Assembly: GCA_025800105.1 (NCBI GenBank)
Contig: JAOXSG010000803.1
Location: 1-60,045, forward strand
Direction of reading: 5' to 3'
Length of the DNA stretch: 60,045 nt
Source of the DNA: Cohaesibacter sp.
Lineage (GTDB): Bacteria; Pseudomonadota; Alphaproteobacteria; Rhizobiales; Cohaesibacteraceae
The translations under genes were made by a program, and so were the position numbers. The notes below the pieces were generated by a model. The model saw only the letters and a program-made list of their open reading frames with translations, searched no databases and had not been told where the DNA came from. Shown here in pieces: positions 32,584 to 41,920 of the stretch (its first letter is position 1; every line of letters begins with the position of its first letter).

Positions 32584-35064
32584 ATGAGCGAGACCCGTCC
32601 TCTTTCCGGGATCCGTGTGATCGATTTTGGGCAATATGTTGCCGGTCCTGCCGCGGCCATGATGTTGGCGGATCTGGGTGCTGAGGTTGTTCATATCGAT
32701 CCGCCAACTGGCAAACGCTGGGATATTCCAGCGGCTGATATGCTCAATCGTGGCAAGATTTGTGTTCGGCTGGATTTGAAGATCGAGGCGGGATGTCAGG
32801 AGGCGAAACGGCTGATTGCATCGGCAGATGTGTTGATCGAGAATTTTAGACCCGGCGTTATGGAGCGTTTGGGGCTTGGTTCCGAGGCGATGACTGCGCT
32901 CAATCCCGCACTTGTCTATCTTTCTATGCCCGGATTTGCCTCTTCTGACCCGGCTTATAGCGCCAAACCAGCATGGGAAGCGGTGATCGCCGCTGCATGT
33001 GGCCAATATTCCGATATGGGCCTTAATCGGGTTTTGATGGGCATCGAGCCGAGCTTTTCCCCCCTGACCCTTGCCTCTGGATATGGGGCTGTATTGGGGG
33101 CAAGCGCGGTGACCCTTGCCCTTGCCAAGCGGGCCGAGCATGGCTATGGGGATGTGATTGAAGTGCCTTTGGCTGCTGCCTTGATGGAAGGCTTGGCTTA
33201 TAATTCCCAACAGGTTGAGAATTATCCCGAACGCTATAAATCCAATCGGGAGAAAGAAATAGATCGCCGCCGGGCCAGTGGCCAGACCATGGATGCGCGT
33301 TACAGCGATTTGCAGGAATTGCTTGATCCCTTTTATCGCAATTATGTTTGCAAGGATGGTCGCCAAATTTATGTGGTGAGCGCTTCGCATAAATATCATC
33401 CAGAACGGGTCCTGAAAATTTTGGGACTTTGGGAGCAATTGGTGGCTGAGGGCTTGCCCAATCATGATCCCTATCTGGATGTTGCCGATTGGCCGGATGA
33501 TTGCACATTGGCCTCTTATCCTTTGTCGCAAGTTTGGGCGGATCGTGTGTCCGGGCTGATGAAAGAGGCCTTCCTTGAGAAAACGGCCTATGAGTGGGAA
33601 CAGATTTTTGGGCAAGCGGCCGCTCCCGCCGCCGCACAGCGCCAAACCGCAGAATGGCTGCGCTCTGATCATGCCAATCAATCCGGGCTTATCTTGAAAG
33701 TCTCTGATCCAGAGCATGGCATGATGCGCCAGTTGGGGGCATTGGCGTGGTTGCACAGTGATGCTGATGCGGTTCTTACCCCTTTAGAACGCTCTGATGC
33801 CAAGAGCACAGATATTTCAGATCGTGTTCTTTCGAAATGTCAGGGCCAGCGCCCAGAAGGCGGATGGCTGGATGGTTTGAAAATTCTGGATCTCACCAAT
33901 GTGATTGCCGGTCCAACAATTGCTTCAACCCTGTCGCGCTTTGGTGCAGACGTTCTATCTATCGATCCGGTGGAGCCGACCATGGATCCATGGAACAGCA
34001 TTATCTTTGGTATGCATGCTGGGCGGGGCAAGCGCTCCATGCTGATGGATCTGAAATCAAGCGAGGGGCAAGATCTGTTGGCGGATTTGATTGACTGGGC
34101 CGATGTCATCACAGCCAATGCAACGGACAAGCAATTGGAGAGCCTTGGTCTTTCGCCTGATCGGCTGGCTTCCTTAAAGCCGGAGCTTATTCTGTGCCAG
34201 CTGGATTGCTATGGCGGGCCAGCGCGTGGGCCACGCTCCGATTATCTTGGCTATGACGATCTGGCTCAGGCCTCGACCGGTATCATGGCCCGTTTTGGTG
34301 GATCACTTGATACACCAGAGGAACATGCGCATTTTGGAACCATCGATGTTCTGGGTGGATTTTGTGGGGCTTTGGCTGTTGGGGCAGCTCTGGTGCAGCG
34401 TGCCAGAACCGGCAAAGGTGATATTGCGCGTGCGTCCCTTTGTGCTGCGGGACAGCTCATTCAGGCGCCTTTTATGTATGATTGTGCCAATCGGGCGCCA
34501 TTTGATGAGCCAAAGGGGCGTCAGGCCGTTGGCTATGGGCCGCTTTACCGTACCTATTTGGCATCTGATGGCTATTTCTTTCTTGCTGTTCCTGCTGGGC
34601 GGTTGGATGATTTGGGGCGGGCATTGAAACTGGATCACCTGTCAGATTTGACGCAAACAGATCTGTCAATGGAGCTGGAAAGTCTCTTTGCCAGTGGGAC
34701 GATTGCGCATTGGTGCTCTCTGCTTGAGCCAGCGGATCTTGCCATTCAAGCCCTGAACAAAATGCATCAGGTTCGTGATGATCATCTGAAAGCTGAGAGT
34801 GAAGGGGATATTGATCTGGATAGAGCGACTTTCTCTTTCATTCGTCATGATGATCATCCAAGTGGCCGTCTGGTCGATTTGGTGGCCCCAAATGCCATTC
34901 GCCCCCGTTTTGCCTCTGTTACCATTCCCGGTCCCATGCCGCCGCCCGGTGCCCATAGCCGCGAATTGTTGAAAGAGTTTGGACGTGATGATGAGACGAT
35001 CCAGACCATGATGACAAAGACCATACTGGCCGAACGCTGGTGTGAGAAATATCTGCCAGAATGA
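32584..35064 (+). CDS. double-length CaiB/BaiF family III CoA-transferase
   Basis: 826 residues: two CoA-transferase III domains in one chain (about 1-395 and 425-826). Each begins with the family motif (LSGIRVIDFGQYVAGP and LDGLKILDLTNVIAGP). In the second domain D588 in HFGTIDVLGG sits where the acyl-accepting Asp of Frc/CaiB lies; in the first the matching residue is T162 (SPLTLASGYG), so only the C-terminal half looks catalytic. The family normally acts as a homodimer of interlocked chains of about 400 residues; this could be a covalent pseudo-heterodimer. The start was moved 37 codons downstream to ATG 32584, since the longer frame overlaps the previous gene. The likely substrate is a carnitine-pathway acyl-CoA. 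Confidence 0.85.
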   Translation: MSETRPLSGIRVIDFGQYVAGPAAAMMLADLGAEVVHIDPPTGKRWDIPAADMLNRGKICVRLDLKIEAGCQEAKRLIASADVLIENFRPGVMERLGLGSEAMTALNPALVYLSMPGFASSDPAYSAKPAWEAVIAAACGQYSDMGLNRVLMGIEPSFSPLTLASGYGAVLGASAVTLALAKRAEHGYGDVIEVPLAAALMEGLAYNSQQVENYPERYKSNREKEIDRRRASGQTMDARYSDLQELLDPFYRNYVCKDGRQIYVVSASHKYHPERVLKILGLWEQLVAEGLPNHDPYLDVADWPDDCTLASYPLSQVWADRVSGLMKEAFLEKTAYEWEQIFGQAAAPAAAQRQTAEWLRSDHANQSGLILKVSDPEHGMMRQLGALAWLHSDADAVLTPLERSDAKSTDISDRVLSKCQGQRPEGGWLDGLKILDLTNVIAGPTIASTLSRFGADVLSIDPVEPTMDPWNSIIFGMHAGRGKRSMLMDLKSSEGQDLLADLIDWADVITANATDKQLESLGLSPDRLASLKPELILCQLDCYGGPARGPRSDYLGYDDLAQASTGIMARFGGSLDTPEEHAHFGTIDVLGGFCGALAVGAALVQRARTGKGDIARASLCAAGQLIQAPFMYDCANRAPFDEPKGRQAVGYGPLYRTYLASDGYFFLAVPAGRLDDLGRALKLDHLSDLTQTDLSMELESLFASGTIAHWCSLLEPADLAIQALNKMHQVRDDHLKAESEGDIDLDRATFSFIRHDDHPSGRLVDLVAPNAIRPRFASVTIPGPMPPPGAHSRELLKEFGRDDETIQTMMTKTILAERWCEKYLPE

Positions 35065-35071
35065 GGATGAC

Positions 35072-36556
35072 ATGACCCATCAAATCAGAAAAGTTGCAGC
35101 CATTGGTGGTGGTGTGATTGGTGGCGGCTGGATTGCCCGCTTTATCCTGAACGGATATGACGTTGCGATTTATGATCCGCATCCAGAGGCAGAGCGCATT
35201 GTTGGCGAGGTTCTGGCCAATGCCGAGCGGGCCTATGGCAAGCTTTTTCAGGCCCCCCCTGTTGCAAAAGGACAGATGATCTTTGCGTCTAGTCTGCAAG
35301 AGGCGGTCTGTGATGCGGATTATATTCAGGAAAGCGTGCCGGAGCGGCTGGATTTGAAGCAAAAAATCTATAGCGATATTGAAGCCCATGCGCGCCCGGA
35401 TGCGCTGATTGGGTCTAGCACGTCTGGTTTTAAGCCATCAGAGCTTCAGGCAGATATGCGCCATCCTGAGCGGGCTTTTGTCGCCCATCCCTTCAACCCT
35501 GTCTATCTTTTGCCTTTGGTTGAAATCGTGCCGAGCAAAGCCAATGACAGAGCGCTGATAGACCAAGCCTGTGCCTTTTTGGAAGAAGTTGGGATGAAAG
35601 CGCTTGTGGTGCGTAAGGAGATTGATGCCCATATTGCGGATCGCTTGCTGGAAGCGGTTTGGCGCGAAGGTCTATGGCTGATCAATGATGGCATTGCCAG
35701 CACAGAAGAAATTGATGATGCCATTCGCTATGGCTTTGGTCTTCGCTGGGCGCAGATGGGCTTGTTTGAGACCTATCGCGTGGCAGGGGGGGAAGCAGGT
35801 ATGCGTCATTTCATCTCTCAGTTTGGTCCGGCTTTGCAATGGCCATGGACCAAACTTATGGATGTGCCGGAATTGACGGACGAGCTGATTGATCGCATTG
35901 CCAGTCAATCGGATGAACAATCGGGGCATATGAGCGTGCGGGAGCTGGAACGGGCGCGCGATGACAATCTGGTTGGCATCTTGTTGGCGCTCAAGGGCAA
36001 TGACTGGGGGGCTGGGGCCATTGTCTCTGACATGGACAAGCGCTTTTATGCAAAGGCTCATCAGGATGTCGGTAAAAGCGCGCCAGACTTTTCCAAGCCG
36101 TTGGAATTGCACAAGGCCAAGGTCTTGGGTGAATGGACCGATTATAATGGCCATATGACAGAGCATCGCTATTTGCAGGTGCTGGGGGATGCAACCGATG
36201 CGTTTCTTAGCTTTATCGGTATGGATGAAGCATATCTCGCCCAAGGCTTTTCTGTTTATACGGTGGAGACGCATATTCGCTTTTTACAAGAGGTGCCAGC
36301 TGGCACTGAAATCAAGGTGCGCACCCAGATATTGGGGTGTGATGAAAAGCGCTTGAGGCTATCTCATGAGATGAGAACGCCAGAGGAGACTGTCATTGCA
36401 ACGGGTGAGCATATGCTGATGCATGTCGATACCAAAGCCTCGTCTGCTTGTGCTTTTCGTGATCCATTGAGCGGAAATCTTCAGCGTATCAATGATGCAC
36501 AAAAGGCTTTGAGCCTTCCTGACTTTGCAGGACGGGCCATTCGGGCTGTGGAGTGA
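35072..36556 (+). CDS. cdhA: L-carnitine dehydrogenase fused to betainyl-CoA thioesterase
   Basis: 494 residues. N-terminal 3-hydroxyacyl-CoA-dehydrogenase-like part (1 to about 320): VAAIGGGVIGGGWIARFILNGYDVAIYDP, then SSTSGFKPSEL and AHPFNPVYLLPLVEIV. C-terminal 4HBT hot-dog thioesterase (about 345-480): GEWTDYNGHMTEHRYLQV with Asp357. This fusion matches L-carnitine dehydrogenases from other alphaproteobacteria. It oxidises L-carnitine to 3-dehydrocarnitine with NAD and hydrolyses betainyl-CoA to glycine betaine after BKACE action. Start ATG 35072 follows GAGGA and lies 7 bp after the CoA-transferase stop. Confidence 0.9.
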   Translation: MTHQIRKVAAIGGGVIGGGWIARFILNGYDVAIYDPHPEAERIVGEVLANAERAYGKLFQAPPVAKGQMIFASSLQEAVCDADYIQESVPERLDLKQKIYSDIEAHARPDALIGSSTSGFKPSELQADMRHPERAFVAHPFNPVYLLPLVEIVPSKANDRALIDQACAFLEEVGMKALVVRKEIDAHIADRLLEAVWREGLWLINDGIASTEEIDDAIRYGFGLRWAQMGLFETYRVAGGEAGMRHFISQFGPALQWPWTKLMDVPELTDELIDRIASQSDEQSGHMSVRELERARDDNLVGILLALKGNDWGAGAIVSDMDKRFYAKAHQDVGKSAPDFSKPLELHKAKVLGEWTDYNGHMTEHRYLQVLGDATDAFLSFIGMDEAYLAQGFSVYTVETHIRFLQEVPAGTEIKVRTQILGCDEKRLRLSHEMRTPEETVIATGEHMLMHVDTKASSACAFRDPLSGNLQRINDAQKALSLPDFAGRAIRAVE

Positions 36557-36687
36557 TTATTGTCTCCATAGGAGGGAATAGCAGAATAAAGAGAGCAATC
36601 TATGACAAGCGAGCGGATTGGGGCGCTATGTCTCAATTCGCAAGAGCCGAAAAGGCCGAAGCGAGTGTAAGGAAGGGGGGAAGAGAT

Positions 36688-37644
36688 ATGCATCCATTGG
36701 CCAAAATGGTCTTGCAAAGACTGGGGCTTGGATTGGTGACGTTATTCGTTGTTTCCATCATCATCTTTTCGGCGGTCGAGTTGCTGCCCGGAGATATTGC
36801 CCAGCAGATTCTGGGACAGGCGGCAACGCCGGAAACAGTTGCAGCTTTTCGCGCTGAACTGGGATTGGACCGACCACCTGTTGAGCGCTATTTTGATTGG
36901 CTGGCTGGTGCGATGATTGGGGATTTTGGGCAATCGCTTGCCAACCAGCGCGAGATTTCTTCTCTGATTGGTGGCCGCTTTGCCAATACCCTGTTTCTTG
37001 CTGGCTATGCGGCGATGATTGCCATTCCGCTGTCTGTGATCCTTGGATTATTGGCGGCCCTTTATCGCAATTCTTTCTTTGATCGCTTTATCAATATGGT
37101 GACGCTGTCTTCCATTTCCTTTCCTGAATTTTTTGTCGCCTATATTCTGATTGTCTTTTTGGCGGTGCGGGGGCAGGTCTTTCCGGCCATTTCCAGCTTG
37201 AATGAAGATATGAGCCTGCTTGATATGCTCTATCGGGCTTTTTTGCCTGCCTTGACGCTGACGCTTGTTGTCACGGCGCATATGATGCGCATGACAAGGG
37301 CGGCGATTATCAATTTGCTGGCTTCGCCCTATATTGAAATGGCAAGGCTCAAGGGCATGTCACAGGCGCGGGTGATCGTCAAACATGCGCTTCCCAATGC
37401 TCTTGCACCTATTATCAATGTGATTGCGCTGAATTTGGCTTATTTGGTCACCGGGGTGGTTTTGGTGGAAGTGGTCTTTGTCTATCCCGGACTTGGCCAG
37501 CTTTTGGTTGATAGTGTTGCCAATCGTGACATAACGGTGGTTCAGGCCTCTTGTCTGATTTTCGCGGGCGTTTATATCCTGTTGAATTTGCTGGCCGATA
37601 TTCTGTCTATTGCCACAAATCCACGCCTGATGCATCGCAAATAG
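36688..37644 (+). CDS. Dpp-type ABC transporter permease (DppB-like)
   Basis: 318-residue permease with six membrane segments. The family N-terminus is MVLQRLGLGLVTLFVVSIIIFSAVELLPGD, and the EAA-loop is MARLKGMSQARVIVKHALPNAL. The open frame extends 45 codons upstream, but GGGGGAAGA before ATG 36688 and homology at the N-terminus favour this start. That leaves a 131-bp gap after cdhA. It pairs with the next permease. Confidence 0.9.
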   Translation: MHPLAKMVLQRLGLGLVTLFVVSIIIFSAVELLPGDIAQQILGQAATPETVAAFRAELGLDRPPVERYFDWLAGAMIGDFGQSLANQREISSLIGGRFANTLFLAGYAAMIAIPLSVILGLLAALYRNSFFDRFINMVTLSSISFPEFFVAYILIVFLAVRGQVFPAISSLNEDMSLLDMLYRAFLPALTLTLVVTAHMMRMTRAAIINLLASPYIEMARLKGMSQARVIVKHALPNALAPIINVIALNLAYLVTGVVLVEVVFVYPGLGQLLVDSVANRDITVVQASCLIFAGVYILLNLLADILSIATNPRLMHRK

Positions 37645-37653
37645 GAGAGAGAG

Positions 37654-38469
37654 ATGAAACTGCTCAAAACCGCTCCTGTTTCTGCCTGGTTTGGTATGAT
37701 TGTGATCCTGTTCTATGTGGTGCTGATGTTGTTTGCCCCCATTCTGGCTCCCTTTGGCGAGACCGAGATTGTGGCTTATGAGTTTGAACCATGGAGCGAG
37801 ACCTATCTGCTGGGCACTGACAATCTGGGGCGTGATATGCTCTCACGGTTGATTTATGCGGCGCGCAATACGATGGGTGTGGCGCTGATCACGACCTTTC
37901 TGGCCTTTACTGTCGGTGGCTTTATGGGGCTTTTGGCGGCAACGCTTGGCGGCTGGGTCGATCAGATATTCTCGCGCTCTATTGATGTTTTGATGGCCAT
38001 TCCGTCGCTGATTTTTGCTCTTTTGCTGCTGACCATTTTCGGCACCAGTTTGGGTAATCTGATTGTGGTGATTGCGCTTTTGGATGCAACGCGGGTTTAT
38101 CGTCTGACACGGGCTGTCGCCATGACTATTGTGGTGATGGATTATGTCGAGGCTGCCCGTTTGCGAGGGGAAGGCTTGCTCTGGCAGATCAGAAAAGAGA
38201 TTTTGCCAAATATTATGGCACCGCTGGTGGCTGAATTTGGCTTACGTTTTTGCTTTGTCTTTCTGATGATTTCGGCCTTGTCCTTTTTGGGGTTGGGCAT
38301 TCAACCACCAACGGCTGATTGGGGCTCGATGGTGCGTGACAATGCCTCTCTTATCACCTTTGGGGATATTACGCCGCTTCTGCCAGCCGGTGCGATTGCC
38401 TTGCTCACCGTTGCTGTGAATTTTGTGGTGGACTGGATGTTGCATCAATCATCGGGTTTGAAAGAATAG
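37654..38469 (+). CDS. Dpp-type ABC transporter permease (DppC-like)
   Basis: 271-residue permease. The N-terminal region FAPILAPFGETEI then WSETYLLGTDNLGRDMLSRLIYAARNT is the DppC/OppC signature. The EAA-loop region is YVEAARLRGEGLLWQIRKEILPNIMAP, and GLGIQPPTADWGSMVRD is near the C-terminus. GGAGAG precedes the start. Forms the channel with the DppB-like subunit. Confidence 0.93.
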   Translation: MKLLKTAPVSAWFGMIVILFYVVLMLFAPILAPFGETEIVAYEFEPWSETYLLGTDNLGRDMLSRLIYAARNTMGVALITTFLAFTVGGFMGLLAATLGGWVDQIFSRSIDVLMAIPSLIFALLLLTIFGTSLGNLIVVIALLDATRVYRLTRAVAMTIVVMDYVEAARLRGEGLLWQIRKEILPNIMAPLVAEFGLRFCFVFLMISALSFLGLGIQPPTADWGSMVRDNASLITFGDITPLLPAGAIALLTVAVNFVVDWMLHQSSGLKE

Positions 38470-38481
38470 CAGGAGAGAGAG

Positions 38482-40113
38482 ATGAGCCATTCAAAAGAGA
38501 AAGACAATCTCCTGACCATTCGTGGCTTGCGGATTGAGGGAAAATCTGGCGATCATTGGAATGAAATTGTCCATGGTGTGGATCTTGATCTCAAGCGCGG
38601 TGAAGTGCTTGGCCTTATCGGTGAGTCAGGGGCTGGGAAATCGACCATCGGTCTTGCTGCCATGGGCTTTACGCGCGATGGATGTCGTATTAGCGGCGGG
38701 GCAATTGATTTTGACGGCATTGATTTGGTCCATGCAACTCAGAAAGTTCGAAGGGGGCTGAGGGGGCATCGCATTGCCTATGTTGCCCAATCTGCTGCCG
38801 CCAGCTTCAATCCGGCTCACAGGCTGATTGACCAATATTGTGAGAGCCCGATTGTCCATGGTGTGATGAGCCGGGAGCAGGCGGAAACAGATGCGATTGA
38901 TCTCTATAGACGGCTGCATTTGCCCAACCCGGAGGAAATCGGGTTTCGCTATCCCCATCAAGTCTCTGGTGGTCAGTTGCAACGGGCCATGACCGCGATG
39001 GCGATGGCGTCAAAGCCGGATCTTATCATTTTTGATGAACCGACCACGGCCCTTGATGTGACAACCCAGATTGAGGTGCTCAGTGCTATCCGTGATGTGG
39101 TGCGAGACTTTCATACTGCGGCCATCTATATCACCCACGATCTGGCCGTGGTTGCGCAAATGGCAGATCGGGTCAAAGTGTTGTTAAAAGGCGAGGAAGT
39201 GGAAGAAGCTGACACCCGCTCCATGCTCGATGATCCCAAGGAAGACTATACCAAATCCTTGTGGGCTGTGCGCAGCTTTCACGCCGAAGCCAAGGCCGAT
39301 ATCTCGACACAGAGCACGCCCGTGGTCAGCGTCAGTCATGTAAGTGCTGCTTATGGCAAAGTGCCTGTGCTGCATGATGTGTCCTTTGACATTCATAAAG
39401 GGCGCACGGTTGCTGTGGTTGGAGAATCCGGTTCGGGCAAATCCACCACGGCACGGGTCATTACCGGCTTGTTGGCCGCCTCAGATGGTGAGGTTCGTTT
39501 CAATGGTCATGTAATGCCCACTTCCTATAAGCAACGCTCCAAAGATCAGTTGCGGCAAGCGCAGATGATTTATCAAATGGCAGATACGGCGCTCAATCCC
39601 AAGCAGACCATTGGCGAGATTATCGGGCGGCCCGTGCAATTTTATCTTGGCCTGCGGGGCAAAGCCCGGCTGGAGCGGGTTCGCGCGCTTTTGGACGAAA
39701 TTGAGCTGGAGCCAGATCTTTATATCAATCGCTTGCCGTCAGAACTCTCTGGTGGTCAGAAGCAAAGGATCGGAATTGCCAGAGCCTTGGCGGCTGAGCC
39801 AGAATTTATCATTTGTGATGAAGTGACCTCGGCCCTTGATCAGTTGGTGGCAGAAGGGATTTTGAAATTGCTGAACAAGGTGCAGAAGGATTTCGGTCTT
39901 GCCTATATGTTCATCACCCATGATTTGGCGACTGTGCGTGCGATTGCGGATGAAGTGGTGGTTATGCAGCATGGCAAAGTGGTTGAGGCGGGGCCAAAGG
40001 ATGCCATGTTCACACCGCCCCATCATGCCTATACCGATTTGCTCTTGTCCTCCATCCCCGAAATGGATCCCGATTGGCTCGACAAGCTTTTGAAACAACG
40101 CGGGGAGGCCTGA
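38482..40113 (+). CDS. Dpp-type ABC transporter double ATPase (DppD-DppF fusion)
   Basis: 543 residues with two ABC domains. Domain 1: Walker A GESGAGKST, signature VSGGQLQRAM, Walker B LIIFDEPTTALD. Domain 2 (from about residue 275): GESGSGKST, LSGGQKQRIGIARAL, FIICDEVTSALD, where Val replaces the usual Pro of DEPT. Both catalytic Glu residues are kept. It powers the importer with the two permeases above. Ends 8 bp before the proposed esterase start. Confidence 0.92.
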   Translation: MSHSKEKDNLLTIRGLRIEGKSGDHWNEIVHGVDLDLKRGEVLGLIGESGAGKSTIGLAAMGFTRDGCRISGGAIDFDGIDLVHATQKVRRGLRGHRIAYVAQSAAASFNPAHRLIDQYCESPIVHGVMSREQAETDAIDLYRRLHLPNPEEIGFRYPHQVSGGQLQRAMTAMAMASKPDLIIFDEPTTALDVTTQIEVLSAIRDVVRDFHTAAIYITHDLAVVAQMADRVKVLLKGEEVEEADTRSMLDDPKEDYTKSLWAVRSFHAEAKADISTQSTPVVSVSHVSAAYGKVPVLHDVSFDIHKGRTVAVVGESGSGKSTTARVITGLLAASDGEVRFNGHVMPTSYKQRSKDQLRQAQMIYQMADTALNPKQTIGEIIGRPVQFYLGLRGKARLERVRALLDEIELEPDLYINRLPSELSGGQKQRIGIARALAAEPEFIICDEVTSALDQLVAEGILKLLNKVQKDFGLAYMFITHDLATVRAIADEVVVMQHGKVVEAGPKDAMFTPPHHAYTDLLLSSIPEMDPDWLDKLLKQRGEA

Positions 40114-40121
40114 GCCTAGAT

Positions 40122-41066
40122 GTGTCTGTAACTGATCCGGAAATTTTGAACTTCATTGCGCAAACGCAAAGCTTTTATCCGCCAGAGGCTAATATGGCCT
40201 CGGTCGAGGAGAACCGTCGTCTCTATGATGCAATGAGCGCGCATTTTCGTGCCGAGCGGCCACAAGGCCTTGATGTTTTTGATGAGAGAATTGCGGGTCG
40301 GCCAGTGCGCCGCTATTGCCCCAAGGGTGTTGGGTCATTCGGTTCAGAAATTGATGAAGATGCCGCGACACTCCCCTTTGCTCTGTTTGCGCATGGGGGT
40401 GGTTTTGTTGTCGGGTCTTTGGATAGCCATGACGATGTTTGTGCCGAATTGGCCTATGAAAGCGGTGTTGAGATTGTCTCGGTGGATTATCGTCTCTCCC
40501 CGGAGCATCTCTTTCCCGCCGCGTTGGATGATGTCTCGGATGTTTGGCAAGCCCTAACGATCAATCGAGACAGAACGGGCCTTGTGATCGGCGACAGTGC
40601 CGGGGGTAATCTTGTGGCGGCGCTGTGTTTAAGGGCACGAGAGCGCAACTGGATACGACCCAATGGGCAGATTTTGATCTATCCGGGGTTGGGATGGGAC
40701 ATGGATTTGCCATCGCGCCATCACCATGCCAATGCACCGATGCTTTCCAGTGCCGATATTGCGCATTATCTTTCGATTTATATTGGCTCTAAGGATTTGG
40801 CACATCATCAGGAGGTCAGTCCTTTATCTGCAAAGGATCTTTCAGATCTGCCTGAAGCCTTCATTGTTAGCGCTGATATTGATCCGTTGCGCGATGATGG
40901 TCAATATTATGCGCAAAGATTGCGCGAGGCTGGGGTGAAGGCCATTTGGCGCAATGAGGAACAATTGGTGCATGGCTATTTGCGCGCGCGCCATCAAAGC
41001 TGGCGGGCGAGAGACAGTTTTTCCGCCATTTGTCAGGCCTTGTCGCGCATGGCCTACGAGGACTGA
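40122..41066 (+). CDS. alpha/beta hydrolase, HSL-type esterase
   Basis: About 314 residues. Hormone-sensitive-lipase family motifs: oxyanion-hole FAHGGGFVVGSLDSHD (HGGG), nucleophile elbow GDSAGGNL, YRLSPEHLFPAALDD, acid in SADIDPLRDDG and a late His in LVHGYLRA. The start is uncertain: GTG 40122 lies 13 bp after GGGGAGG, while TTG 40074 would overlap the ATPase gene. As the last gene of the carnitine operon it may split short acyl esters of carnitine after import (inference). It could also be a general carboxylesterase. Confidence 0.82.
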   Translation: MSVTDPEILNFIAQTQSFYPPEANMASVEENRRLYDAMSAHFRAERPQGLDVFDERIAGRPVRRYCPKGVGSFGSEIDEDAATLPFALFAHGGGFVVGSLDSHDDVCAELAYESGVEIVSVDYRLSPEHLFPAALDDVSDVWQALTINRDRTGLVIGDSAGGNLVAALCLRARERNWIRPNGQILIYPGLGWDMDLPSRHHHANAPMLSSADIAHYLSIYIGSKDLAHHQEVSPLSAKDLSDLPEAFIVSADIDPLRDDGQYYAQRLREAGVKAIWRNEEQLVHGYLRARHQSWRARDSFSAICQALSRMAYED

Positions 41067-41134
41067 CCAGCATCTCTGGAGACGCCCTTGACCCCATCTT
41101 GCGATTAAAGGGCCAAGGGCAGGGGGAGGAGCTG

Positions 41135-41920
41135 TTACCTGCCTTTCCAGACCGGATCTCTTTTTTGTGCAAAGGCGCGGGCGCCTTCTAGCTGATCTTC
41201 GCTGTTATAAAGTGTGTTGACGGATGCAAATTCCTTGCGGTTCATGCGGTGCATGAGATCTTGAAAGCTCATGGTTTCTGCGGCGCGTGCCACTTCCTTG
41301 ATGGCGGCATAGACAAGGGGTGGGCCGCTGGCGAGCATGTGTGCCATGGTGCGGGCTTCCTTCATCAGATCTTTTGATGCAACAACGCGATTGACCAGCC
41401 CCCAGCGGGCGGCTTCTTCGGCTTCCATCGTGCGACCGGTGAACAATAGTTCCATGGCGATATGATAGGGAATGCGTTTGGGTAATTTGGCCGTTGCTGC
41501 ATCTGCGATTGTGCCTGAGCGAATTTCCGGCAAGGCAAAGGTTGCGTGTTCGGCTGCGATGATGATGTCAGCGCTTAGCGCCAATTCAAACCCACCGCCA
41601 AAGGCAAGGCCATTGACCGCAGCAATGACCGGTTTGTTGAGATTGGGCAATTCTTGCAAGCCACCAAAGCCGCCTTCGCCATAATCGGCATTGGGTGGTT
41701 CGCCATTGGCGGCTGCTTTCAAATCCCATCCGGGGCAGAAAAAGCGCTCGCCTTGTGCACTCACGATCGCTACTCGCAGATCCGGGTCATCGCGAAATTC
41801 TGCAAAGGCGGCGCTCATCAGGCGGCTGGTCGCAGCATCTATGGCATTGGCTTTGGGGCGGTTTAACACCAACTCAAAGATTGCCCCATTGCGGGTGGTG
41901 TGAATGGGTTGATCCATCAT
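41135..41920 (-). CDS. CaiD-like enoyl-CoA hydratase (carnitinyl-CoA dehydratase type)
   Basis: 261-residue crotonase, the length of CaiD. N-terminal TTRNGAIFELVLNRPKANAID; oxyanion-hole strands SAQGERFFCPGWDLKAA and VNGLAFGGGFELALSADIIIA; LPEIRSGTIADAATAKLPKRIP. The KANAID and W-D-L-KAA features recall CaiD. It overlaps the synthetase gene by 4 bp (ATGA) with GAGGA upstream. It would hydrate crotonobetainyl-CoA to carnitinyl-CoA, linking gamma-butyrobetaine oxidation to the carnitine branch on the opposite strand. Confidence 0.85.
   Translation of the reverse strand: MMDQPIHTTRNGAIFELVLNRPKANAIDAATSRLMSAAFAEFRDDPDLRVAIVSAQGERFFCPGWDLKAAANGEPPNADYGEGGFGGLQELPNLNKPVIAAVNGLAFGGGFELALSADIIIAAEHATFALPEIRSGTIADAATAKLPKRIPYHIAMELLFTGRTMEAEEAARWGLVNRVVASKDLMKEARTMAHMLASGPPLVYAAIKEVARAAETMSFQDLMHRMNRKEFASVNTLYNSEDQLEGARAFAQKRDPVWKGR

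Noticed and set aside
36553-36687. 45-codon extension of the DppB-like permease
   Set aside because: Charged sequence unlike permease N-termini; a good ribosome binding site precedes ATG 36688.
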